Positions 35,701-47,634 of a DNA stretch of 64,000 nucleotides are shown one piece after another (positions within the stretch are counted from its first letter, which is position 1; every line of letters starts with the position of its first letter). The stretch comes from Tyto alba (Eukaryota; Chordata; Aves; Strigiformes; Tytonidae), in contig NW_024881296.1 of NCBI RefSeq assembly GCF_018691265.1, positions 148,779 through 212,778 on the forward strand, given 5' to 3'. The notes beneath the pieces are model-generated. The model made no database searches. It was not told the DNA's origin and saw only the letters and a list, made by a program, of their open reading frames with translations. A program made the translations under genes and the position numbers.

Positions 35701-36907
35701 GCAATTGGACATCTTAGTAAGAGGCCCCTACTTATTAGGAACTTAAACATCAATAACAATCAAGAAATATGATCAGTATTTTGTGTATGAATATGTGGTT
35801 CTTTGATAGTCAGGTTGCTAAATAGAAACCTGGAATAAAAGAAAATTCTACTTATTTAGGAAAGTGGCTTTCCTGAAGTTGTCTCATGATATTTCAGTTA
35901 ACATGTAAGCAAGCAGTTAATCATCTGGTATTTTAAACGCTCAGTGGGTGTTTTGTTGAATATAAGCAGAATGAAGTAAGTTAGATACAAACTTGATCTG
36001 ACTTTTCAGGAAAGAGGTTTTTTCTTGCTTCATTGGTAAAATTGATTGGATTGACTGTCAGAATTTATCCATTTGCCCCTTGCTTTCATGCTTATCAATG
36101 CCCTCCTTTGGTATTTCCAAAAGAGCACCTGTCTGTCCTATCTTAAAGGTTTTTACCATCTATGGTAACATCTCCAAGTCAAATGAAGTAGCAGCTTGCT
36201 TAAAAACTGTAGGAAAGAAAAACTGCTTCACAGTTCAGGGCAATGTCTAGCATCTGCCAAAATGTGGATATTGAAGCAAGTTCCAAGTCTTTAGAAATCC
36301 TGTTTGGATTGATGATAGGTTGCTCTTGGTGACTGCAAACCTAGGTGTGTGTGTTTTGACGTTTTGCTATAGAGGACTAGTTAGTGCATCATCTGAGTCC
36401 ACCGTGTTTTATTGTCTTTATCTTAGAGAGGATTGCTTTTTCTGAACTTGCGTATTTTGGGTTTTCTTTGCCACTTCGCAATGTCTGCCTCTTTCTCTTG
36501 CCTTTTTGTGACCTATGGCTAAACCTCAGTAGAGATTCAGGCTTGGTTTTGTGCACAGCAAAGTCTTAGTAGCATCAGTTTAAAAAAAAAGTTTTAACCA
36601 TCATTGTTTCACACACTAATTTTGTGAAATCATTACAGAAAATCAAGTGCTGTAACACGGTTAATCAGAATCCTGCAGGATGCTAACTCCAGTGTGAAAA
36701 GTTCAAACTGATGTATCGCACGTCTCCTTAGTGAGGGGCTGGTACACTTAGATGTCCTTGTTTTTTGTTTTGACCTTGAGCTTGGCCTCTTCCAGATATA
36801 ACCCTTGTCTTTTGTCGGGGGCATCATGGCCCCTGTTTGTGTAAAATCTTGCCTCCAGAAAAGAGTGTCTCTTGTATAATTAATGCCTGGAGCTGGATGG
36901 AGTGCAC

Positions 36908-37046
36908 GTACTTGGATATTCAAGAAACATTTGCACAGTACTCTTGGTTATATGGTTTATCTCTTAGGTTGCCCTCTGTGGAGTCAAGAGTTGGACTCGG
37001 TGTTCCTCGTGGGTCCCTTCCAGCTCAGAATGGTTCTATGAATTTC
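36908..37046 (+). mobile_element. CR1 retrotransposon 3' end
   Basis: The stretch includes GATATTCAAGAAACATTTG, then GAGTTGGACTCGGTG, CGTGGGTCCCTTCCAGCTCA and GGTTCTATGAATT. This is the familiar CR1 3' terminus, where the ORF2 end ('VFKKHLD') is followed by the conserved GGTCCCTTCCAACTCA block and ATTCTATGA-type terminal repeats. The element is 5'-truncated, as is usual for CR1, and diverged. It supports a sauropsid, most likely avian, origin for the window. Confidence 0.85.
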
Positions 37047-38423
37047 GTACTAACTCTTCTAGACTTCTGAACAGGTTCCTTACAGGTTTTCTGGAATACA
37101 TTCACTCTTGAGATAAAGCTTCAAACAATACTGTTTAAAAACAACTTGTGAACAGCTTCTCACCGTTTTACATTAATGTTATTTGGACTTGAAGCTTTTT
37201 GAACATTTGGAATCTTTTCTTGTAGCTCATGGCTGTTTTGTAATACCTGTTTTCTTCTGTTGTGGTTCATCTTGTTTTATTGATTACTGCCTGGTCCCAC
37301 AGTGAGGCAGATTTTCCTTTCAGGTTCTGCTGGCTTGCCTTTTCTATCCATCTCTTGAGCCCAGTGCTGCTTTTGTGGCTCTATAAATCTGTTCCCTTCT
37401 ATCAATACCTTAGTTTTGACTGCAGCAAAGTGTAAGAGTGGAGTGGAGCTGAAGAGGACTACTCCTCCCTTTTTCCCCCCACATTCCTTCAGAATCAATC
37501 TTTCCAAATATTGTGTCTGTAGCAGAACCTTGGTTTATCCAGAGTATGGTTAATGTTAACCTTTTTTTTCCTAACCACATGGATGTTTTCTAAAGGCTTT
37601 GAACAAATAGACTGTATGTATGCAGTGATACTGATGCATAACTGTGCAGCTGGAAGTTGCATAAGCAGAACTCTGATTTGTGCAAACTTGAATGGATTGC
37701 TAAAACTGTCTTCATATCAGTGTAGCTGAGAAATTTAAAACAGGCATTGAAAAACTGTGTGTCAGATCACCTCTGAGTGTAGGTAGCTCTCTTCACCTTA
37801 CTCACTGAAGCTAGAATAAATTTTTGCATGATTTTCTGTTCCTGAGGTTCTTTGCGTACTGTGAATTGCTTTACCAATACGTAGTGTTTACTTCTGTGTT
37901 CTGTTTTTTTTTTGTGCTAGCTGGCTAAGTGTTCCAGCCTTTTTGTTTTTTAACACCCAAAGTAGCAAAAATTTTTCAAATGGAGTATTGATTTATACTG
38001 CTCATCTTGGTTCTTCAACAAAACTAGTATAAAAATGCATCGGATAGATGTAAGTATGAACCAAATCACTTGTAGTTTGTTTTTGGCTTCCCTAACAGAT
38101 CTTCCATCCTCAGCAGTCAAAGGAAGCAGCTGGGAATTTTTGTAATATTAATGCTGATAGAAGAAGCTATTACTGGAATAGGAGAAAGTTCTTGTGATCT
38201 GTCCAGATTGCTGTCGCAAAGCTGTAAGTAGGAAATGGGCGCTGTCTTGTACTCTGTGATGCTGCTCCTTAGCAAGCTGCCCAGCGCACAAAATCCCCAT
38301 CGTGCTGGCACTTTGGTCAATCGTTGCAGGGTCAGCAAAGCCGATGAAGAAATTAGATTGGTCTTGAGATGTGGGCTGTGGGTGTTTAAAGGGAGGGGGG
38401 GAGGAAGTGGAAACATAGCACCA

Positions 38424-38441
38424 AAAAAAAAAAAAAAAAAC
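38424..38441 (+). repeat. A-rich tract in intron 1
   Basis: A run of about 18 A followed by CCAAAACAAACCCAAAACAG low-complexity sequence. No element body was recognised. Confidence 0.8.
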
Positions 38442-40249
38442 CAAAACAAACCCAAAACAGAAAACCAAAACCCTCCACTAGCAACAATATTACAAATGCA
38501 GCACAACCCCACCCCCACATAGTGATGGGGATTGTAATACTGTGTTTTGTGATAAATCCAGTTCACTTGATGTGAAATTCCAAACTGGCATCCTTTTATC
38601 AATTCCTGTCTGGGTATAATGATTAAAGCTAATACATACTAATTGCAAAATTGGGAATTCTATTTCAGCTTATAGAAATAGCCTTTCTGAAGTCTGATTG
38701 TTTTCTATTTGCTCCTAGTTCAGGAACGTCAATCTAATGCTGTGAATAAGTGTTTAATACAACCTGTCATTGTCCAGTTTAGGAAAAGGACACTTTAACA
38801 AAGCAGTTCTTACTTGGTAGCCCTTCGTATTGATTTGATATTCTTAATGAGTTATTTTTAACAAACTCCTAAAAAAACCCCATGTAGATTGCTTTTGATT
38901 ACAGGAGAGAAGAATGCTTTCATGCAAAATTGTGGGGGAGGTGATCATGTCTTAAAACTGTTATTTGTATTGGTAATGAATATCACTTGTTACTTAGGTT
39001 TTCTCAGAAATATTAATCACCACTGTTGGATAGCTTTTTAAAAACTAAATTGAAAATTATAGTGGTAGTATTTACATGTGGGACTGATAGCATTTACCGT
39101 GCTTTGTGTGGTGGAACCAATGTCATTTTGCCAGACTCCTCCTTTTTCTGATGAAACGTTCTACCAAGTCTAACAGTAAACGGAGATTTTTTCTGTGTAC
39201 GATCCCTTTCTCCTTTGCTGCAGCGGATTGCAAGGCTACAAGTGAAAAACAGGAAGATTGAGGAAGATCTTGTAGTTACAGAATTTGAATGCTTACCCAA
39301 AAGACTTAGCGATTTGAAGGATTTTAAGTGATTGAAACAAAGTCTCTGCAAGTGATGTCTCACTGTCTTCAGAACAGTCTCAGGTCAAGCATCCAGATGA
39401 CTTAGAGGTGTTGAATACTCATAGTTTAGTAACTGGGGCTGTGACAGGTGAGCTGTGTAGTGCTACATATCCTGGAAAATCAGGCTCTGGCTGAGCTCTT
39501 GACAATCCTGTGTTTGTTAGTCATTACCAGGGGGAGCTTCTCATCCAGTTGTCTGGGGAGTCCTGGGATCATAGGTCAACTGCCATGTCATTTGTTGTTC
39601 TAGTGAGAAGAGCTGTAGAGGACGGGGTGGATAAGCACTGATGTGCATGCTGAACTACGTAAAATAATACAGAGCATGGGACAGCTGCTTCCCCGGTATT
39701 TTTGTGTGTACTGAAAGGGAAGTGAAGAAAAATAGTACGTAATACCTGTTGCTAGTGGAAGCTGCTATGGCAGTTGAAAAAGGAAGATAAAGTTTCTTTG
39801 AACTCTGTGTGGCCAGCCAGTGCTTTCTAACAATTTAACTGTTTAGCTTAAATGATGGATGGCACTGACCATAAGTGTGTTTTTTGTCTTTGAGGTATAG
39901 AAGACAACTACTTTAGAACAGAAAACTTCATAGCCAACTGAGAACAGGACATTAAACAAAGTAGATCTGGTGTGAGCGTATACAAAGATAAATATGCAGA
40001 TGGTACATGAGGTCAAATGAAGGAAGAGTAGGGATTTTTCTGAGTAGTCCATTGTTTCTAGGAGTGGCTTTTTACTTAAATTTAAAAATATTGTGGCCTC
40101 CCTTGATCCCCTTTGGTTTTAATGAGAATCTGGGGTCAAATGAGGGGGGGAAAAAAAAAAAACAAAACAAAACCCAAAATATCACCAGTTACTTACTTGT
40201 TGCTTTCTTACTAAATTTTGCGTTTACCTTGCTGAGAAGTAAAAGAAAG

Positions 40250-40340
40250 TAAGACTGGTCAAACCAGAAGAGACGAAGGGTCAGTCTAGCTCAGGTGTCT
40301 GGTGATGGATGGAAATAACATGAAAAGAAGAGCCAAGTAC
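40250..40340 (-). mobile_element. CR1/L3-like 3' end fragment, antisense
   Basis: The + strand reads GTCAAACCAGAAGAGACGAA followed by GGGTCAGTCTAGCTCAGG. This resembles the reverse complement of the 3' end of an old amniote CR1/L3-type element ('...CTAGATGGACC.TTGGTCTGACC...'). The fragment is diverged and its limits are approximate. Confidence 0.45.
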
Positions 40341-40938
40341 AAGGTGTACTTCTCGAGTGTACCTTCCCGACTGCTGTTCCTCTGTGACTTCAGGACCTCT
40401 GAGGCAGTGTTTTCAGCTGGGCTTTTGACAGTGAATGCAAACCCTTTAGTTCACTGGGTTTTTCTGGTCTTCCAATAATCATTGCTACTCCTGGCAAATG
40501 AAAGCATCTTTGCCGGTGAGTTCAGCATCTGACTTAAATGGAGTCTTACTAACTTTCTTATTCATTCTGAATTATTTTCTAGTCTGATTTCCCGATTTAG
40601 AATGGCTTGTTAAATTTTGTGCAGCTTGTACATTGATATACCCCTGGGCTAGTAAACAGTTTGATAAACACTACTTTAGAGGAACGCGCTGTTGCTCCTT
40701 CTACTGTTTACCTTTCATTCCCACAGCTGTGGAAGAAAGAGGGTTTGATCCATTTTCTCAGTAAAAACTGGAGATGGGTCACAGAATCACCTTTGCTACA
40801 ACAGGGAGGTACGCTTACTGTTCCTGAACTTGCATATATGGGAAACCTCTCCTTTTTTGATTTCTTTTCAGTTTTTTTCCTTCCTAGCAATCATTACACT
40901 TTCACTGTCCGCTGCCATTCATTTTCTGTTCCAGCTGG

Positions 40939-41000
40939 AGAAAAAAAAAAAAAAAACCAAAACAAAACAACAAAACAAAAACAAACAAACAAACAAAAAA
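40939..41000 (+). repeat. A-rich (CAAA)n low-complexity tract
   Basis: An A-run followed by irregular CAAAA/CAAAC units. It is simple sequence close to the 3' end of intron 1 and about 650 bases before the coding exon. Confidence 0.9.
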
Positions 41001-41660
41001 AGCACAAACCAAAATTCATGTTCTCTTCTGTCTGCAGAGATCTGAATGCCATCAATGCAGCTGGCCAGTTTTGTCAGCCACTCTCCTAAGGAACAGCCAA
41101 GTGAAATGGACAGAAACTAATTGTATGCTTTCAAATTCAGCTCTGCCCATTATGTAGTTGGAAGGTAAAAGAGTGCAAGTATGAAGGCTTGAAACTTAAA
41201 ATAACTGACCTTATCGTATAGCAATTTATTCTGTACCCTTAAGCTCAGCTTACTAGCAGAAAAAAAAAGTTTCTCTAGCTGCCTTTGCCAAGCGGAGGGG
41301 TCAGATTCTAATTATTACATGGTCAAGTGTTTTAAGGAGGCTTAAATGAGGAGCAAAACCTGCTGGCTAATTTAGGCGCACTGTGAAATGCGATGTAACA
41401 TTCCTAAATAGCAAATGGAAGTTTTACATTTTTACCAGCTTCTTCTCTGCTGATGAAACGCCAAACCTGCTAGCTGTAGGTGTGCATGTCTTAGGAGTAG
41501 ATTAGTTTTTGCCTTTTTTTGGCTGTAGGTAACCTCTGTTTTTAGGCTACTAACTTGAACGTTCTTTATCTGAAAGTAGTTTGCATTTTTTTGAGATGAA
41601 CAACTTGATAGGAAGAAGGCTAAAAATCTGTAATTTTTTTCCTCTTTCCAGATATGAGAA

Positions 41661-42854
41661 ATGAGTGTTGGACGCAGAAGATTAAAGCTGCTGGGAATTC
41701 TGATGATGGTAAACATTTTTATTTATGTGATCGTGGAAGTCTCAAAGAGCGGCAGCCAAGAGAAAAATGCAAAAGGCCGTGTTATTATACCACGCAGCAA
41801 ATTCTGGAGAAAATACACTCCTCACAAAGCTTATTGGAACAAACAGCAACAGAAGCTTGAACTGCTGTACAACCCTATTCTGACCTTGCTTTCCAATATG
41901 ACTGTGGAAGAGAACTTAGTGTCTAACTCAAGTGTTCTCAGTTCCTGTGACCCTGACCCGTGGGTACCTTCAGAGGTTAGTGACTTTGCAAACTTGCCGG
42001 ACAGATTCAAAGACTTTCTACTTTATCTGAGATGTAGAAATTATTCGCTATTAATGGATCAGCCAAACAAGTGCAAACATAGACCTTTTCTGCTGCTGGC
42101 TATTAAGTCACTTACACCCCATTTTGATAGAAGGCAAGCAATTAGGGAATCCTGGGGCAAGGAAATAAAATCAGGGGATGTGACAGTCAGAAGGGTCTTC
42201 TTACTTGGACAGACCCCACCAGAGGATAATTTTCCTGATCTTTCAGACATGATAAAATTTGAGAGTGAAACCCACCAAGACATTCTCCTCTGGAACTACA
42301 GAGACACTTTCTTCAATTTAACTCTGAAAGAGGTGCTGTTTCTTAAATGGGTCAGCAGCAGTTGTGCAGATGTCCAGTTTATTTTTAAGGGTGATGATGA
42401 TGTTTTTGTGAATACGCATCAGATCCTGGATTACTTGAAGAGCTTATCGAAGGACAAAGCCAAAGACTTATTCATAGGTGATGTGATCAAAGATGCTGGA
42501 CCTCATAGAGAAAAAAAATTGAAGTACTACATCCCAGAAAGTGTTTATGAAGGTTCGTATCCTCCATATGCAGGAGGTGGTGGGTTTCTGTACTCTGGTG
42601 ATCTGGCATTAAGATTGAATAATGCATCTGAGCAGGTACTCCTTTACCCTATTGATGATGTTTATACTGGAATGTGCCTTCAGAAGCTTGGGCTTGCTCC
42701 GGAAAAACACAAAGGCTTCAAAACATTTGATATCGAAGAGAAATACAGAAATAACATATGCTCCTACACAAACTTGATGTTAGTGCATAGTAGAAAACCT
42801 CAAGAAATGATTAAGATTTGGACACGCTTGCAAGATCCACACTTAAATTGTTAA
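41661..42854 (+). CDS. B3GNT2: N-acetyllactosaminide beta-1,3-N-acetylglucosaminyltransferase 2
   Basis: B3GNT2 is the main poly-N-acetyllactosamine synthase, a Golgi type II membrane enzyme. It transfers GlcNAc from UDP-GlcNAc in beta-1,3 linkage onto terminal galactose of N- and O-glycans. The intact 397-residue frame equals the human length. It has a short basic cytosolic tail (GRRRLK), a membrane anchor at about residues 9-27, a stem, and the GT31 domain from about residue 140. Family motifs are RRQAIRESWG (158-166), VFLLGQ (179-184), WNYRDTFFNLTLKE (211-224), FKGDDDVFVNT with the metal-binding DDD at 245-247, PPYAGGGGFLYSG (301-313) and YPIDDVYTGMCL (329-340). Predicted N-glycan sites are N79, N89, N127, N219 and N321. 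The coding sequence is uninterrupted in a single exon, as in mammals. The start follows from family length and anchor position; an out-of-frame ATG lies seven bases upstream at 41654. Identification is by recalled family sequence. Confidence 0.98.
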   Translation: MSVGRRRLKLLGILMMVNIFIYVIVEVSKSGSQEKNAKGRVIIPRSKFWRKYTPHKAYWNKQQQKLELLYNPILTLLSNMTVEENLVSNSSVLSSCDPDPWVPSEVSDFANLPDRFKDFLLYLRCRNYSLLMDQPNKCKHRPFLLLAIKSLTPHFDRRQAIRESWGKEIKSGDVTVRRVFLLGQTPPEDNFPDLSDMIKFESETHQDILLWNYRDTFFNLTLKEVLFLKWVSSSCADVQFIFKGDDDVFVNTHQILDYLKSLSKDKAKDLFIGDVIKDAGPHREKKLKYYIPESVYEGSYPPYAGGGGFLYSGDLALRLNNASEQVLLYPIDDVYTGMCLQKLGLAPEKHKGFKTFDIEEKYRNNICSYTNLMLVHSRKPQEMIKIWTRLQDPHLNC

Positions 42855-44061
42855 TGTGCGTAAGTGTCTTAAGTCCAAATAACTTTCCAGGATTGGGTCT
42901 GACTTTCTTGGTGGACCATTGAAGCTCTGTTTAACAGTTTAATTTTCTCTGGAAACTTTTTTCTGTACTTTTGAAAATGAGAATAATATTAAAATTTGAG
43001 GGAATGGCTTGAAGACTTGGTCCGACTTTTCCACTGTCGTGGTGGTCATTATGTTTCAATATCAGTCTTAATTTTAAAAAGGACTCCAAGGCTGTAACTA
43101 GCTGTCAGTGATTGGTTAGCTGTATCGGAAACAGGGATTGCCTACTGCAACACATCTTTCATTAATTGTGATGGTGGAAGATAATTTCTCCTTGAGTAGT
43201 ATTTGTGTGTGGGTGTGTAGAAACCACTGTAAATTGAAAATTCACAAATTGGAGGAATGTAGTTTTACTTTAAGTATGAAACACTTATGAGACTTTAACT
43301 ATTGACTTTTTTTTTTAATTTATCGTTTTCAGTCTTTTTGCACCCCAGAAGAGTTTTTTTTCCTTTACTTAGGATCTTTTGTGCAAAGCATGCCTGTGCC
43401 TGAAGGATTTACTCTTTTACTAATTATGCTTTTTTTACCAAAAAAAAAAAAAAGGCATAATACTGTTTGAAAAGCCCCATAAAAGAGCTGAATGTATAAG
43501 GACAAGGAAGAGCAGATTTTGTTTGGGGCTGGGCACTGGGTACAGTTAGGTCTGTTCCCTGCCCCACTTACGTGAGGTAAAGCTGAGTTATTGATAATGT
43601 TGTTTATGAGAAAAGCTACTCTGGTTGGTAGTCCTTGCTTTCTCTTTTGGCACTAAATGTGATCAGGTAGCTTGGTTTGATGCAAATAACTGAAATTGCA
43701 CATTGCTTACGAGCATGGTTTGGATATCCTACAGAGAGGTAGCAAATCTAGAATTGTACAGATCCTAAGAGTTTTGAATTTTGAAACAAACGTTAAAGTT
43801 GCATGATGTCTCATGTAGAGTTAAACATGTTCTCAAAACTCAAATCTTCTTCTATATTTCCACATCTTGCTTATAAGAGTTATTCTAAATAGTGGTTGCT
43901 TCCTTTGTATATGTAGAAGTGCCTGTCTATTTATTGTTCAGATTGAAGACCAAAACGTTTTCTTAAATATATTTTGTGTAACATTTTATTTGTATAGTGT
44001 TGTCACTCAGATATTTAAATAGAGCATGATATTTTAAATCTGTGAGAAGTGTAACATGTTA

Positions 44062-44067
44062 AATAAA
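44062..44067 (+). terminator. B3GNT2: B3GNT2 poly(A) signal, proximal
   Basis: A canonical AATAAA in GTTAAATAAAGC, about 1.2 kb after the stop codon. A second signal follows 32 bases on, so cleavage between about 44,080 and 44,125 is expected. Confidence 0.75.
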
Positions 44068-44093
44068 GCTAATTGTTATTTTTGAATTTGAAA

Positions 44094-44099
44094 AATAAA
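44094..44099 (+). terminator. B3GNT2: B3GNT2 poly(A) signal, distal
   Basis: A second canonical AATAAA in GAAAAATAAAATG, followed by a T-rich stretch (TTTCTTGTATTGCTTCCTTT) suited to the downstream element. Confidence 0.75.
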
Positions 44100-47000
44100 A
44101 TGTGATTTAAATATTTCTTGTATTGCTTCCTTTGAGGCATAATGTTGACTTACAGAGCAGTTGCCCTCTGCTGCGAGGCGTTCAGTAACAGTACGGTTCA
44201 GAAGTTCAGAAGCAGAAGGCGGCTTTATTCGGCAACTTTCTCTGATGCTTACGTAGCGGGCTAGCAAGAAAACACTCGCAACTGTGCGTGCGTTTCTTAG
44301 ATGCTGTAATCGATGGACAACGCCGGCAAAAGCAAGGGAACACTAAGTGCCCTAGGAAAAATAGTACATACAGAAATAGTTGTCTGTACAATAACGCCAC
44401 TTGTACCATTGAAATGAGTCAAGGAATGGATTGAACGGCTAGCACTTTAATTTTTGTTGGAAATAACTTGGCAGCTGCAACTTTTTTGGCTTCTTCACCT
44501 GCTTGCTTGTTCTTTTGTTTACCTTGAAGAACAAATGTGGTGCTTTTTTTGTTTGAGGAGAGGTGAGGTGGTCTGGTCTTCCACTTTTGTGTTCTGTAGA
44601 TGTTCACATCGACCCCAGTGGAGCTGAAGATGGACCGTGCTCTGCTCTTGTGCCATGAGGTGTGGCCCCCGTGCCTTGTCTTTCCTCATGAGAAATTACA
44701 CTTTTCTGCAGGTTTTACTGTACGTGTGTTACTTTCTACTCTGTTCTTCCTAGCCATGCTAAGCACCACGTTTCTTTCCAAATATTAGTGGGATTTTTGT
44801 CATGAGTTTCAGCCAAGTAAAAGAAAAGAAATGAAGCTGATGAGGGGGAAAGTAAGTAGAGATGTGGTGATGAGAGAGAGAAAAAGGAGGGTACTGTGGG
44901 TGAGCAGAGACACGAGGGGAGAGAGACAGAGGAGAGGCAAGGGAGCACTAAACGTAGCAATGAGTTCCAGTGAAGGATAGAACACAAACAAGAGCAGGCT
45001 GCAGAAACAAAGGGACAGGAAAAGCACTTGAGAATTAAATCATATGAGTAAGATAGGGTGGAGTGCCCATGTGATATTAACCTGTTAGTAAAATGGGTGG
45101 GATTGGTGGAGTGCCCACATTAATTATTTACTTTATACCCTTCCTGTAACCACGTGAGATTAAAAACAGGCCTCTTGTATAGGACACAGTTGAGAATAAG
45201 GAAAAACAGGCTGAGTGGTACTTGCAAGTAGAAGTGTTGTGAGAAAGCACCTACCTCCTGAGGTGACTGGAGAAGAGAAAGGGGGGAGAAGAAAAAATAC
45301 TGAGTGGGTGGCCCCAGTGAGCTAAATAGGGAAAAGGTGCTGGAGAAGAAATTGGGCAGGCTAGTTTGGTTTACTTGGGGTGTTGAGAAGCACCAGTGAA
45401 CTCTACTGCCTGATTGGGTCTCCCAATGGTGAAAGAATTGTCTTGACAAAGAATTGGGAGCGTGGACTAAAGAGTAAGTGAAATAAATAAGCACAGAGAG
45501 AAGCAAATGGAAGGCGAACAAATGAAACAACGTGTGGTGGGAATGGGATTTGGGGACAGTTGGGAAACGGAAGACAAAAAGTCTTCAAAAAGCAGATGCA
45601 GTATTAGGTGGTTGTATCTGGGTTGGCTTGTGGGTGGGTGGTTGTTTTTGGTTTGGGTTTTTTTGCTTGCTGGTTCCTGGTTTTTGGAGCATTGCTTGTG
45701 TGTTAGGTACTTTAAATGAAAAGCGCAAGTAATGTAATTACATCAGGAATACTTTTAAAAAAATATATAAACAGTTTTCCCATGAAGTAAATTTAGAGTT
45801 GAGGAAACAGCAAAACCTGGTAATTACTATAAATAATTATTTTTAAATAATAATAAAATAATTAATTTTTAGAATTACTTAGTGAAGAGTGATCTGAGAA
45901 ATATAGGGAGCTAAAGATGGATTTTTTTTTTTTTCTTAAAGGGAGAGAAAAGAGTCTGCGAAGATGAAAGCATGAGCAAATCTGACTACAGTGAGAATAA
46001 TGGAATTTGAAAACTAAAATAAGAGGTGTTTAGATGAGACAGCTGAGTGTGGATGCAGTCTTTATTTTTTTTTTTTTCTCCTTCCCTGAATACAGCAGGG
46101 AAAATAAAGTGCTGCTGTAATAAAATGACACTGCAGCAGGGCAAGCCACTAGCTTGTTTGTATAAAGGCTCAGGCCTTTGCTTCTAAATCCAGTTGGGAG
46201 GAAGAAATACAGGCCTTTGGATAAGGAGAGTAAATGAGCTGTGATTAATGCACAAATGAAAATGTTTATCTTCTAGAGGATGGATTCGCTTTTTTTTCCA
46301 AAGTAGAAAATTTCTGCCAGTCGGTTACTTGGACTGTATGCCCTCACACGGATCCCCTCCCCCTGGCACTTGATGGGACCGGTGATAAGAGAATTCCTGA
46401 CAATCCTTTCTGCTTTTCAGTGTTGGAAGCACTGCAAGTCACACTTCAGAAGAGTTTTGGCTGGAGAATGCAAGAAAGGTGCAGACTAGAATTTAGTAAA
46501 ACTGTTGCATTAGGTGTGCAATTCAACAAGAGGCCGCATGCAGGTAGTTCTTAATTTGGGGCTTTGTGATGTGGTGGTGAGCAACCCAGCTCTTATCCTT
46601 CGCTTGTGTTGTGCTGAGCTGGCTCACGGTGAGCAGTTTACTCCCTGAAATCTGGCCTCCTTTCGCTTCTGGCTTGTTAGACCTCACGTGCCTAAGGTTT
46701 CCGCTGTAGCTGTGTTTGCCTGAGGGCTTCAGTCCGGATGAGTTCACGTCTACACTGAACTATTTCCTTCTCACAGAACAGTCGCGAAACCAATCTAGCA
46801 AGCAAATGCGGCAAGGAGAGCCGCTTACAGACAGTAATGCGTGGAGGTGGTCTGAAAGGAGAAATGTCAATCAGCGTGAGCGCAAGACACCAGATTCTCT
46901 TCGGCGTCTTCCTCGAACTTTTTAAAGCTGTTGCCCAGTTCCTTGCTGGATGAAGATACAAACGGGAGTGGGAGTGAGAGCTTGGTAAAGCAAATGCAGT

Positions 47001-47612
47001 TCTGGAAGCAGAGTCATGGCCAACAAGCCTCATGCTATGCAGAGAGACATCTGCTAGTGGTTTTCCCAAGCGGGAAAGTTGAATCAAGACAGGGTTGGAA
47101 AGAGCCAGTAGTCTTGATCTTAACCTCTCAGGAACATTTTGACGTCTTGTCTTCCTGTAGCTCCACATCATACTGCAAACTGTATGCTGAGAGATGCAGG
47201 CAAATTTTCTAAACGTCAGGGGTGATGAAATACTGAACTGGTCAGTTTTTCTTCTCTTTCCTTGTGCTCAGATCTCGTCTTGGGTTGCTGATCACAGTTT
47301 ATATTATTGGCCCAGCCTGCTCAAAGTAGTGTTTGAACAGACAACTCTGGCTAGGCTCTGCTGAGGGGTGGCTGAACGGCACCTGGTGGAGTTTGCACGC
47401 CAGCCTTTCCAAAAGATTTACGGTTGGTTTTCATTTGCCAGTGGAAACATCTGTTCCCTAACAGCTAACTGACCAAGGTGAATTCAACATAAGCTGGTCT
47501 CGGTGTGTCAGCCTTCACTTCACGATCTGTTGATGTTTATGTAAGTATGGAACAAATCTGTGTGATCTCAAATTTTGCTTTGTTTTCCGTGTTTGTGTGT
47601 TATTGCAGTTAC

Positions 47613-47634
47613 TTTTTTTTTTTTTTTTTTTTTT
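47613..47634 (+). repeat. Poly(T) tract (22 T)
   Basis: An uninterrupted T-run with no attached element recognised. Confidence 0.9.

Larger units (their letters stand above)
20499..41651 (+). other. B3GNT2: B3GNT2 intron 1
   Basis: This interval of 21,153 bases runs from a GTACGC donor to the strong acceptor TTTTTTTCCTCTTTCCAG. It is mostly AT-rich unique sequence. Separately listed contents are duplicated block copy B (22211-22448), CR1-like fragments (about 32,590-32,730, 36,908-37,046 and 40,250-40,340), homopolymer runs and a candidate cryptic exon (28576-28644). Only short chance frames occur, and no nested gene or known small RNA was recognised. Confidence 0.65.
42855..44115 (+). other. 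B3GNT2: B3GNT2 3' UTR
   Basis: About 1.25 kb of AT-rich sequence runs from the stop codon to the tandem poly(A) signals. It contains scattered ATTTA-type motifs (for example TCTATTTATTG near 43,926) and a 14-base A-run near 43,441, which could also prime oligo-dT internally. The end is inferred from the second poly(A) signal at 44094. Confidence 0.7.

Noticed and set aside
38117..38602. 161-codon minus-strand frame with a hydrophobic run
   Set aside because: The apparent membrane segment is the complement of an A-rich tract in intron 1; no family match.
46692..47171. 159-codon minus-strand frame
   Set aside because: No recognised family, no splice or promoter context, and overlapping plus-strand frames; treated as chance.
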